A stretch of DNA of 10,556 bases, taken from positions 1 through 10,556 of the forward strand of contig JAMWDC010000043.1 in NCBI GenBank assembly GCA_023819025.1, written 5' to 3'. Under the pieces are notes generated by a model. That model had not been told where the DNA came from. It saw only the letters and a list, made by a program, of their open reading frames with translations, and searched no databases. Within the stretch, counting starts at the first letter, position 1. The number at the start of each line of letters is the position of its first letter. A program made the position numbers and the translations under genes. This DNA comes from Candidatus Omnitrophota bacterium (GTDB taxonomy: Bacteria; Omnitrophota; Omnitrophia; Omnitrophales; Aquincolibacteriaceae). This document shows, piece after piece, positions 1 through 7,092 of this stretch.

Positions 1-2
1 CC

Positions 3-3000
3 TTTTCCGAGGGATTGCTTCAGGTACTTCTCGAGACGGCGGCGTCACGTACTAACGTTGAAGAAGACAAAATCATTTTAAGACTCGTCTATGCCATGAG
101 GAAGGTGACTCCTCTGGATATTTATCTGAGGGATGCAAATGTCCCGATGAGGATGCGTGCGAGGGCCGTCCTGAACCTCGGATATACAATCAAAGGGATT
201 CTGGCTGCCGGTTTCTTTCCCGCCGATTTGTTCACCACCAACTATGGCCGCAGTTTGTACGGCCGGGTTTTGTTGTATGACTACGATGATTTGGAAGATC
301 TATTGCGATACCGGGTTTTGAACAAGCCGAAGTTGCGGGATGAAGACGAAGGACTGATAGACGAAGCCAAGTTGCTTGTCGAGGCCCCGTATGAATTCTA
401 TCCCGAGAAAATCCGTGATTACATGGTTCCCACCTTTCCGAAGGAACTTCAGGATCTTTTCATACAAATGCATGGAGATTTACTGGATCCGAATTATTGG
501 CGCGCGATTCAGGAAAAGGTGCGCAAGGGTGAAGTGCTTGATTTCTATCCGTATCCCGAGGAGAGGCGGTTACGTCCCCAAGTCGTTACGGTCCGTTCGG
601 AGGTACGCCCAACCCAACTCTCGAGTCCCCAGATCCATTTCGCCGGTGAAAGTATGGTTCAGGCTTGGCCCCACGTTGCTTTATCGCAGTCTGCCCACAC
701 GGTTTACATTACGGATCATATGGAGGACAGGCTTTTGGAACTTGGAGAAGTTGACAAGTATCTTGCCGAGAAGGATCAGGAAGAACAGGCGCGCCTTGCG
801 AAAATCAGGACACCTAATGTCGATGAAGAATCCCGTTGGAATCGATGGCGGTATTTACGGGATTTGTTTTCCAACGAAGATATCAGGAGAGCAAAACAAA
901 TGGTGGATGCGGCAATTGAGTTTCTGGAGGCAAAAGCTAAAAAGCTGCTGGAGAGGGATTGGCAAGCCGGCGCCGAGATGCTCGGGCGTATCAACCGTCT
1001 GACCGATTCCACGATGCTTATTGGGATGTTGATGCCTACGTTATTCTTTTATTCGTATCTGGAAGAAGGGGCAAAAGATACCGTCGTCGATCTCAGCGAG
1101 GTGTGGGGAGAGAGGTCACAATGGGATCTTAGGAAGACATGGATTTCCTACAGGCGTCGTGCCCTGTTTATTCCGATCCGGTGGCTGATGGTGATGAATC
1201 CCCGAAATACGAACCATGTTGCGATTCTCGCTTCCGGGCTTTACAAAGGTCAATTCCTGATTGACCGATTTCACGAACGGTATGATGTCCTGGATTTCAA
1301 AACACTCTCGGACGAAGAATACCTTCTGGCGGTTCGGGATATCTATCGTGAAATCAATGAGCTCCGAGGCCATGATATCTACGGGCACAAGGAAAATGAG
1401 GAAATCATTAAAAGCGCGATTTTTGAGGGGGCGCAGGCGGAGGCCATGATTCGAGATCTGAGAAAATGGATTGAGATGGATCAAATAACGCGGGAGGTTC
1501 AAGGGAAGAAGATCGAAAAGGAAAGTGACAGTGTCCTTCTCGATGCGGTCGCGTTGGATCAAAAAATCGCCCTGAAACGCGAAAAACTTAGTCATTTGAT
1601 GGCGAAGAAAGAGCAGGCTGGGAAAGAAACGCCGGCTTTCGAGAAATTGGTTCGCCAGATTAGAAAGTTAATGGGCGAAATTAACGAACTTCTTACATCG
1701 CTTCAATGGGTTGCCCGTGAGCTAGAACAGCTTGCTCGGCATTACGATCTTTTTGGTAAGACGGCCTATTCGGAACTTTTTTTCAACGATGCAGCGCGGA
1801 TCTATAAGCGGTATCAAGAGATCGACGATCGAGCCTTTCTTCCCATTCAAAATCAGTACCGCCTTCTTTTGTTTCTGCTGCGCGTCGGTCTTTGGAAGGA
1901 ATTTATGGAGGAGTTTGAGAATCTACTGACTGGAAAGGCCTTTCAGTCACCCGGGCTGGTCATTCAAAACTTTTTACTCGACTGGTTGGATCGGGATATC
2001 CCTCATTTCTTGTACAAACTCGAGGTCCTGCGGGCGATTCACTCGGGGTTCCCGGAGAAACAACAGGAAATTGACGAGGTCAGCCATAGCGTCATTGCCC
2101 AATACCGAAAGATGAAAGGGGAAGTTTATGAAAGCGTCATTCCTGGTGAGGGACCGCTCACGACAATCGATGTCGTTGTTGGCTACGGCCGGATGGCTTA
2201 CCGTAAACCTGCACAAAAGTTAAGAGCAGGCGGTGTAAAACTTATTCAGACAAAGATTGAAAATATACTTAGACGGTGGAGAAAGGAAGGAACCGTTGTT
2301 ACTGATAGGATTCAGATACGGTTGGAATATTTCTTTGAAGATTCCGGTCAGGATGCAGTGATCCATCGGGTTCGGAGGGGAGGGATTCACCTTTTGATCG
2401 TGGGAAAAGAGTTTTTTAAATCATTGGAATCTTCAAAGGAATTGACGCAGATGTTTAAAGAATGGAATCCATCGGGGTTTTTGTGGAATCGGACCACCGC
2501 GATCCATGATATTTCATTAAAAACCATTGAGCAGGTTCTTGAGATGCAGATATTCGGGCGCAAAGGCCGGTTCAGCCAGCGTTCAGAAATACGCACAGTT
2601 CCTTCCAGTGATGAGTCGAAGCTTACGATGCCCATCAGGGGGATAACGTCAGACCAGATTCCCTCGGATTTAGCCACCCATGTATTACAACCTGAGGTAA
2701 GACGTTTGACAACAGAGTGTACACGGGATGTCCTTCGCGAGCGTTTTCGCTACCTCTTTGATATTGAAGTTTTCAGGGCGATGGTCCGTGTGATGTTAAC
2801 GCCCAACCTTCGAGAGGGAAAGACCGCCATCAAAACAGCTCATCCGATTGAGGCTGGGAACAAGGCCCTTACGGAGATTCGTATTAAACCTGAGCGATTA
2901 AACCGAGCAATGCGAATGTTAGGGATCAAATCAACACTAGAGATGGCAGACGGTTACATCATTGGCCCTGGCATTGTGTTGGATTATGGCGGGTTGCCGG

Positions 3001-3383
3001 CAATAAGGAAGCTTTTTAGAGGGAAACCTCTTGTAGTTTTAGCACAGCCCGTACACAAGGTTATTATTGAACGGTACAATCAGGAGGTTCTAATACCTAA
3101 GAAGAGAATACCGATTCCAGTAGCAGACAACGTCGCAGAGGCCATAGAGCTGTTGAAAACGATTAAGCCCGAGTTGAATCGGGTCCGTCCGCGGCATCGG
3201 TTTCGTATATGCGGAGTTCTTGGGACACCGGACCTATGGCTTGCAGAAGCTCTAAAAGACAGAATAGGCGACAACATTATTGTTATTACTCAAAATGTGT
3301 TCAGCAGAATGGTGAAAGTTGCTAAATTAGATCGTATCATTAATGACTTTAGACGGGAATTTTACGTTACAAGATCGGCATAA
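3..3383 (+). CDS. very large hypothetical protein, 5' end outside window
   Basis: I do not recognise this family. The frame is open from the first bases of the window to TAA at 3381-3383. The first in-frame start-like codon (TTG at 15) has no ribosome binding site and coding reads straight through it, so the true start very probably lies upstream. At least 1,126 residues are visible. The protein looks soluble and mostly helical, rich in Arg, Lys and Glu. Bases 1440-1740 encode a highly charged, Lys/Glu-rich stretch that is probably long helix or coiled coil. A short hydrophobic run at 1014-1061 (MLIGMLMPTLFFYSYL) is the best membrane candidate but could equally be a buried helix. The last 240 or so residues alternate beta-like segments (KPLVVLAQPV, FRICGVLGTPDLW, NIIVITQNVF) with helices, suggesting a compact alpha/beta C-terminal domain. 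No catalytic motif is evident. A 720-base gap separates it from the glucan operon, so a functional link is not implied. Confidence 0.85.
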   Translation, partial: FSEGLLQVLLETAASRTNVEEDKIILRLVYAMRKVTPLDIYLRDANVPMRMRARAVLNLGYTIKGILAAGFFPADLFTTNYGRSLYGRVLLYDYDDLEDLLRYRVLNKPKLRDEDEGLIDEAKLLVEAPYEFYPEKIRDYMVPTFPKELQDLFIQMHGDLLDPNYWRAIQEKVRKGEVLDFYPYPEERRLRPQVVTVRSEVRPTQLSSPQIHFAGESMVQAWPHVALSQSAHTVYITDHMEDRLLELGEVDKYLAEKDQEEQARLAKIRTPNVDEESRWNRWRYLRDLFSNEDIRRAKQMVDAAIEFLEAKAKKLLERDWQAGAEMLGRINRLTDSTMLIGMLMPTLFFYSYLEEGAKDTVVDLSEVWGERSQWDLRKTWISYRRRALFIPIRWLMVMNPRNTNHVAILASGLYKGQFLIDRFHERYDVLDFKTLSDEEYLLAVRDIYREINELRGHDIYGHKENEEIIKSAIFEGAQAEAMIRDLRKWIEMDQITREVQGKKIEKESDSVLLDAVALDQKIALKREKLSHLMAKKEQAGKETPAFEKLVRQIRKLMGEINELLTSLQWVARELEQLARHYDLFGKTAYSELFFNDAARIYKRYQEIDDRAFLPIQNQYRLLLFLLRVGLWKEFMEEFENLLTGKAFQSPGLVIQNFLLDWLDRDIPHFLYKLEVLRAIHSGFPEKQQEIDEVSHSVIAQYRKMKGEVYESVIPGEGPLTTIDVVVGYGRMAYRKPAQKLRAGGVKLIQTKIENILRRWRKEGTVVTDRIQIRLEYFFEDSGQDAVIHRVRRGGIHLLIVGKEFFKSLESSKELTQMFKEWNPSGFLWNRTTAIHDISLKTIEQVLEMQIFGRKGRFSQRSEIRTVPSSDESKLTMPIRGITSDQIPSDLATHVLQPEVRRLTTECTRDVLRERFRYLFDIEVFRAMVRVMLTPNLREGKTAIKTAHPIEAGNKALTEIRIKPERLNRAMRMLGIKSTLEMADGYIIGPGIVLDYGGLPAIRKLFRGKPLVVLAQPVHKVIIERYNQEVLIPKKRIPIPVADNVAEAIELLKTIKPELNRVRPRHRFRICGVLGTPDLWLAEALKDRIGDNIIVITQNVFSRMVKVAKLDRIINDFRREFYVTRSA

Positions 3384-3413
3384 GGCCATTATTTTTAATA
3401 AGTTATAAATTAT

Positions 3414-3458
3414 CCTGTACATACGGTTTTGATTGATTTTTGAGCAAAACCTTACAGG
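3414..3458. other. imperfect hairpin downstream of the large gene
   Basis: An inner stem GGTTTTG (3425-3431) pairs with CAAAACC (3445-3451) around a 13-base loop. An outer stem CCTGTA (3414-3419) pairs with TACAGG (3453-3458), with a 5-base bulge on the left and a 1-base bulge on the right. It starts 30 bases after the stop codon of the large gene, where a transcript-end structure would be expected. It is followed by A residues, not T residues, so it is not a classical intrinsic terminator on the + strand. It may stabilise the 3' end of the message or act with another termination mechanism. Confidence 0.35.
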
Positions 3459-3600
3459 AAAAAACAATTTTGTAATCTAAAGGAGTTTGAGAAGACATTC
3501 AACGTAGTCTGGGTTGTGACCCAAAAAACCGTTCGCAAGGATATTTTTGTAAATTATCTCTATTTTTTTAATTTGTTAACTCTTTAGAAGAAAATAGATT

Positions 3601-3640
3601 ATGACTTACTAGTGTCGAGAGTCACTTGACTTGTTAACAA
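3601..3640. promoter_or_regulatory. cluster of palindromes, possible operator
   Basis: Within 40 bases there are an inverted repeat AGTCA-CT-TGACT (3620-3631) and, sharing one base with it, a perfect 10-base palindrome TTGTTAACAA (3631-3640). The core TTGTTAAC also occurs at 3573-3580, and a near copy TTGTTAAA at 3979-3986. Short palindromes are typical of dimeric regulator sites, but AT-rich DNA produces them by chance. The regulator is unknown and the assignment is tentative. Confidence 0.2.
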
Positions 3641-3843
3641 TTTCGTTATGGTGTTTCAAAATGAGGCAGATTGTTTAAGCATGTAACGGACGTTGAAGTA
3701 ACTTCTTATAGGGTAGTAAGTAAAAAATTCGGCTTCGAGCGGGGTTTTTGGAACTTTAAGGAAACCCACAACAGTTTTGTGGAGATCGCAATCGAAAGTA
3801 AGAACAGTCCCCGCATACTTTTGAAAAAAGTTTCTATTTAGTC

Positions 3844-3872
3844 TATACAACTTTTATCATCATGAGTATAAT
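3844..3872 (+). promoter_or_regulatory. candidate sigma-70-type promoter of the glucan operon
   Basis: A perfect TATAAT (3867-3872) lies 17 bases downstream of TATACA (3844-3849), which matches four of six positions of the TTGACA consensus. Transcription would start near 3879, giving a leader of about 225 bases before the CBM48 gene. The element is in the AT-rich gap, directly upstream of a set of closely packed same-strand genes, where a promoter is needed. The sigma factor preferences of this organism are unknown. Confidence 0.4.
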
Positions 3873-3876
3873 ACGT

Positions 3877-4006
3877 TGCTGTTTTTTCAGGACAGCATGG
3901 TGAGAAGTGCAGGACGAGTTTTAGTTCGGGAATGTACTGAATGAATGCTTTGTAGGAAATTTAACGCATATAAATGGGTTGTTAAAAGTTAGCCACTTCA
4001 TTCAGT
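3877..4006 (+). promoter_or_regulatory. foldable 5' leader with nested inverted repeats
   Basis: Three pairings are visible. TGCTGT (3877-3882) pairs with ACAGCA (3892-3897) around a 9-base loop, right at the predicted transcript start. A perfect 10-base arm ACTGAATGAA (3936-3945) pairs with TTCATTCAGT (3997-4006). Nested inside its 51-base loop, TTTAAC (3960-3965) pairs with GTTAAA (3981-3986). I could not match this to a known riboswitch or T-box. It could be an operator, a regulatory RNA element, or partly coincidence in AT-rich DNA. Confidence 0.3.
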
Positions 4007-4093
4007 GATGTTTCTGCGAATGATACCTGCCGAAGTCTGATCTAACCAAAGGTTTAAAAATCAAGGAAGACGTTGTCTCTCAAAAATGTTTTC

Positions 4094-4100
4094 AAGGAGG
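4094..4100 (+). promoter_or_regulatory. strong ribosome binding site fixing the CBM48 gene start
   Basis: AAGGAGG sits 5 bases before ATG 4106. This decides for ATG 4106 over the in-frame TTG at 4073, because the site would then lie inside the coding region and TTG 4073 has no comparable site. Confidence 0.85.
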
Positions 4101-4105
4101 AAGCA

Positions 4106-4414
4106 ATGGCAATGAAGGATGCGAGATTACAGCAGGCCCAGCAAAGGAAAATAGATTTTGATAAGACGGCATTCCAATTGATGGCGCCGGAAGCGACCAA
4201 GGTTACATTGACCGGCGATTTTGCAAAGTGGGATGCCAGTGGTATTCCGATGAAGAAAAGTAAGACAGGTCTCTGGAAAGCCGAAGTTGCGCTCAAGCCT
4301 GGACGCTACGAGTATAAATTTGTTGTGGATGGACAATGGTGGAATGATCCGGCGAACAGCAAGATGGTTCGCAATGCCCACGGGACGTATAACTCTGTTA
4401 TTGAAGTGAAATAA
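4106..4414 (+). CDS. stand-alone CBM48 (AMPK-beta-type) glycogen-binding protein
   Basis: This 102-residue protein is essentially one carbohydrate-binding module of family CBM48, the fold also called isoamylase early-set or AMPK-beta glycogen-binding domain. After about 20 polar residues it shows VTLTGDFAKWD, GLWKAEVAL, GRYEYKFVVDGQWWNDP and HGTYNSVIEV. These align with the AMPK-beta module: the Trp of GDFAKW, the Lys of YKF, the Trp of DGQW and the Thr/Asn of GTYN correspond to its glucan-contacting residues, while the Leu preceding GT is His here. There is no catalytic domain, signal peptide or membrane segment, so it is probably a cytoplasmic glucan-binding adaptor. It is the first gene of the operon, 24 bases before the GT4 gene. 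Binding to glycogen is inferred from conserved residues; its partner enzyme is unknown. Confidence 0.88.
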   Translation: MAMKDARLQQAQQRKIDFDKTAFQLMAPEATKVTLTGDFAKWDASGIPMKKSKTGLWKAEVALKPGRYEYKFVVDGQWWNDPANSKMVRNAHGTYNSVIEVK

Positions 4415-4438
4415 TTTTTTGACAGGAATGCCAATCGA

Positions 4439-5599
4439 ATGAGGATAGCCCTATTATCGTGGGAGTCCTGCCACTCGATCTATGTGGGTGGTGTGGCTAT
4501 TCACGTAACCGAACTTGCCTGTGCTTTAGAACGGAAAGGTCATGAGGTCCATGTTTTTACCCGGATGGGCCGACCTGACCATGCACTCTACGAGCGGATC
4601 CACGGAGTTCATTACCACAGGGTTCCATTTAGCGGTCATCCTGATTTCATTGAAGAGATCAACAATATGTGCCGCTCCTTCGTTAATGCCGTTTTCCAGA
4701 CGGAGGATTATATCGGCCCCTTTGATGTAGTGCATGCCCATGACTGGCTGACTGCCAATGCAATGATCTGGATCAAACAGGGCCGGGGCCGAAGAGCGGT
4801 TCTAACGATCCACTCGACCGAGTACGGGCGTTGCGGGAACAACTTCTACGGGGGTGGTTCCGCGCGGATCCGTCATATCGAGTGGAACGGAACATATTCA
4901 GCCGATCACGTGATTACGGTTTCAAAATCTCTCAAGAATGAAGTCATGTGGATCTATAACACACCCTACGACAAGATTACGCCGATTTATAACGGGATCA
5001 ATTGCAGAAATTACGACGGTTGGATCGATCCAGGGAGTGTTAAAAGGATGTACGGCATAGGTCCCTTGGATCCGATGGTGCTATTTGTCGGCCGTATGGT
5101 GTTTCAGAAAGGTCCCGATCTTCTGGTGGAAAGTATCCCGCACGTTTTGAAGTTTTATCCAAATGCCAAATTTGTTTTTGTCGGCGATGGTGGAATGCGC
5201 GGGAGTGTCGAAGATCGGGCGCGCCGCATGGGGATTTCTCATGCAACTAGGTTTATCGGTCAACACAACGGTTGGCGTCTTACGGATCTTTACAAGGCCT
5301 GTGATTGTGTTTGCGTTCCGAGCCGTAACGAACCCTTTGGGATTGTGATCCTTGAAGCCTGGAGTGCAGGCAAGCCGGTTGTGGCAAGTTCCAACGGCGG
5401 TCCTTCCGAGATCGTATGGCATGGCGTCAATGGTTATAAAATTTACGATAACCCTGATTCTGTCGCCTGGGGAGTGGGAACTCTATTTTCCGATTTTGAT
5501 CATGCGCGATGGATGGGAAGAAACGGGAGAATAGCTGTTGAAACAGTTTTTTCTTGGGATGTCATTGCCGACGAGGTGTTGTCCTTATATTACAGTTAA
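4439..5599 (+). CDS. GT4 glycosyltransferase, glycogen/starch synthase-like
   Basis: A 386-residue retaining glycosyltransferase of the GT-B fold, family GT4. The N-terminal domain has the glycine loop VGGVAIHV (Gly17-Gly18) and DVVHAHDW (His99 to Trp103), both typical of glycogen-synthase-like enzymes. The C-terminal domain has GRMVFQKG, with Arg219 and Lys224 as predicted phosphate contacts of the sugar nucleotide, and the E-x7-E motif EPFGIVILE (Glu298, Glu306). No signal peptide is seen. The likely reaction is transfer of glucose from ADP- or UDP-glucose to an alpha-1,4 glucan, inferred from the neighbouring CBM48 and GH57 branching-type genes. Motifs alone would also fit other GT4 enzymes (sucrose or trehalose-type synthases, cell-surface mannosyl- or glucosyltransferases), so donor and acceptor are unproven. 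ATG 4439 is preceded by AGGAA at 4424-4428, 10 bases away, a moderate site. It lies 24 bases after the CBM48 gene. Confidence 0.85.
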   Translation: MRIALLSWESCHSIYVGGVAIHVTELACALERKGHEVHVFTRMGRPDHALYERIHGVHYHRVPFSGHPDFIEEINNMCRSFVNAVFQTEDYIGPFDVVHAHDWLTANAMIWIKQGRGRRAVLTIHSTEYGRCGNNFYGGGSARIRHIEWNGTYSADHVITVSKSLKNEVMWIYNTPYDKITPIYNGINCRNYDGWIDPGSVKRMYGIGPLDPMVLFVGRMVFQKGPDLLVESIPHVLKFYPNAKFVFVGDGGMRGSVEDRARRMGISHATRFIGQHNGWRLTDLYKACDCVCVPSRNEPFGIVILEAWSAGKPVVASSNGGPSEIVWHGVNGYKIYDNPDSVAWGVGTLFSDFDHARWMGRNGRIAVETVFSWDVIADEVLSLYYS

Positions 5600-5603
5600 G
5601 GAG
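5598..5603 (+). promoter_or_regulatory. ribosome binding site overlapping the GT4 stop codon
   Basis: AAGGAG begins inside the TAA stop of the GT4 gene (5597-5599) and lies 7 bases before GTG 5611. This supports the GTG start of the DUF4912 gene and suggests its translation is linked to that of the GT4 gene. Confidence 0.75.
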
Positions 5604-5610
5604 ATAGGTA

Positions 5611-7068
5611 GTGCAAAGGCCGGTCCCGAGCCGAGAAAAAAGAAAGAAAGAAAAGCAAGAGGACAAGTCTATCCCGCCCGCACCCGCTCAAGAAACACCC
5701 AAAACTGTACTTCTTAAAACCGAATCGTCACCCGTTGCGTCAACCCCGCAACACGAAATCAAACAGCCTGAATCTTTCCCGCCACCCATTGCAGTTCCTC
5801 CATCAGCAATCTCTCAGCAGAAGTCCGAATCGCCTCCTCCGCCCGGACCACCTCCGAGGTATCACCCTCAAGTTCACGAGTCGAAATCGTCCAGTGTATC
5901 TGTGCCCACATATCACCCAGTACCTTCAGCCTTCCACGGCCCCATCCCTCAACTCCGGCATCGGGTAGCAAGGAAGCCGGCATTTGTTGACAATTATGAT
6001 TTGCCGTCCAGTTACAACGAAACCAATTTGACGCTCATTGCCCGAGATCCGCATTGGGTTCACGCATACTGGGAGATTACGCCGACTGCCATCGAAGAAA
6101 TTAGGAGTAAGATCGGATCTGAATTTGACAGATCAACGATCACCCTTAGGATGCATGATGTGACCTGTGTAGATTTTAACGGCCACAATGCCAATCGGTC
6201 TTTTGATATCGATGTCGGTCCCCACGCACACAGCTGGTATGTGAACCTTTGGTGTGACAATGTTTCCTATTGCGGTGATATCGGGGTTCGTTCCCCGGAA
6301 GGTAATTTTTACGTTTTGGCACGATCCAATATGATCGAGACCCCTCGAGCCGGATCGTCGGGCCGGGGCGAGATGATCTGGATGCGGGTCGATGATGAAG
6401 AAGCCGAACCGCCCTATGTGTTGGTGGAAGAGACTCTTGAGGCAAAAAAGGCAAAAGGGCGTTCCGTGAAAAAGGTTTTACCTTCCTTTGAATCCAAGGC
6501 TACCCGCCACAGGATCTATTACTTGACCGAAGATGATATCCGGGCTTATTATTCCCGGCTTTTTCCAAATTTGCGGCGCGTGTTAAGACGCGGCAAGGGT
6601 TCTCTTGGCAGGGAGGGTGTCGATCTAAGCGGACGTAAATATCGGATTGTTCTTAAAGACGGGGAAGTTATTTTTGATGATATTCTTCTTAAGAACCTCT
6701 CGAAACGGCAATTCTTAAAGAAAATATTAGGCGGGGCTTCGGAAGAATTGTTCGAGATTGGTGAACTCGGTGGCAGTGAATCCGCGGCCAAAGGTGGTGC
6801 AAGCGAGAGGAAAGAGCTTGCCAAACGCCGGCAATTCTTTTTTGAATTATGGACTGAACTTTTAGTTTATGGCCGTACCGAACCGGATGCCGAGGTATGG
6901 CACGGAAATAAATGGGTCAAGCTTCGCGACGACGGTACTTTTTCTCTGAGGTTCGCCCTTCCGGACGGAAGGATACCGCTTGAATTCGTTGCGTTATCCA
7001 AGGATAAGACGGACAAGAGGAGCATCGTCACCGCGGTCGAGCGCCAAAAGACCATCTACCATCCTTAG
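5611..7068 (+). CDS. proline-rich DUF4912 protein
   Basis: A 485-residue protein with three parts. Residues 1-115 are basic, then strongly Pro/Ser/Gln-rich (for example SPPPPGPPPRYHP), and are probably disordered. Residues about 133-245 match my recollection of the DUF4912 domain: YNETNLTLIARDPHWVHAYWEI, split here as YNETNLTLIARDP then HWVHAYWEI, with Asp146, Pro147, Trp149, Tyr153 and Trp154, followed by a beta-rich stretch and YCGDIGVRSPEGNFYVLARS. A charged middle section leads to a C-terminal beta module (about 410-475) with LLVYGRTEPDAEVW and DGTFSLRFALPDGR, a pattern I recall from the same proteins. DUF4912 has no assigned function. Proteins of this kind commonly neighbour GH57/DUF1957 branching-type genes, as here, so a role in glucan binding or assembly is plausible but inferred. 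The GTG start is supported by AAGGAG 7 bases upstream, and the next gene starts 24 bases downstream. Confidence 0.85.
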   Translation: MQRPVPSREKRKKEKQEDKSIPPAPAQETPKTVLLKTESSPVASTPQHEIKQPESFPPPIAVPPSAISQQKSESPPPPGPPPRYHPQVHESKSSSVSVPTYHPVPSAFHGPIPQLRHRVARKPAFVDNYDLPSSYNETNLTLIARDPHWVHAYWEITPTAIEEIRSKIGSEFDRSTITLRMHDVTCVDFNGHNANRSFDIDVGPHAHSWYVNLWCDNVSYCGDIGVRSPEGNFYVLARSNMIETPRAGSSGRGEMIWMRVDDEEAEPPYVLVEETLEAKKAKGRSVKKVLPSFESKATRHRIYYLTEDDIRAYYSRLFPNLRRVLRRGKGSLGREGVDLSGRKYRIVLKDGEVIFDDILLKNLSKRQFLKKILGGASEELFEIGELGGSESAAKGGASERKELAKRRQFFFELWTELLVYGRTEPDAEVWHGNKWVKLRDDGTFSLRFALPDGRIPLEFVALSKDKTDKRSIVTAVERQKTIYHP

Positions 7069-7092
7069 TCTTAAAGATCGGAGAAGATAAAA

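Larger units (their letters stand above)
3384..4105. other. AT-rich gene-free gap with inverted repeats and leader
   Basis: About 720 bases without a convincing gene. Hand counts of successive 60-base lines give roughly 15 to 47 percent G+C, averaging about 36 percent, against 53 percent in one line counted inside the GT gene. The gap holds a hairpin just after the large gene, palindromes at 3601-3640, small perfect hairpins at 3510-3523 (TGGGT, loop TGTG, ACCCA) and 3766-3782 (CCACAA, 5-base loop, TTGTGG), a promoter-like pair at 3844-3872, and a foldable leader to 4105. No tRNA, CRISPR array or insertion-sequence end was seen. Confidence 0.7.

Noticed and set aside
1116..1595. 159-codon open frame on the minus strand
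   Set aside because: It is opposite the large gene, whose + strand frame runs unbroken for more than 3,300 bases, and it has no motif or ribosome binding site that I can see.
3414..3458. Hairpin after the large gene as a rho-independent terminator
   Set aside because: The stem is A/T-rich and bulged, and is followed by A residues with no T tract on the + strand. It is listed only as a hairpin.
3510..3523. Small hairpin TGGGT-TGTG-ACCCA as a terminator
   Set aside because: The stem is only 5 bases and is followed by an A run, so it does not have the form of an intrinsic terminator on the + strand.
3656..3850. 64-codon open frame on the minus strand in the gene-free gap
   Set aside because: It starts at TTG without a ribosome binding site, matches no family I know, and overlaps the promoter-like region. 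A small gene cannot be excluded, but the support is too weak to list.
4073..4105. TTG at 4073 as an upstream start for the CBM48 gene
   Set aside because: The strong AAGGAGG at 4094-4100 fits ATG 4106 at 5-base spacing, and TTG 4073 has no comparable site.
4428..4442. Four-codon frame M-P-I-E whose TGA overlaps the GT4 start as ATGA
   Set aside because: It could look like a leader peptide coupled to the GT4 gene, but the AGGA lies almost against its ATG, so it has no usable ribosome binding site, and such a short frame is easily due to chance.
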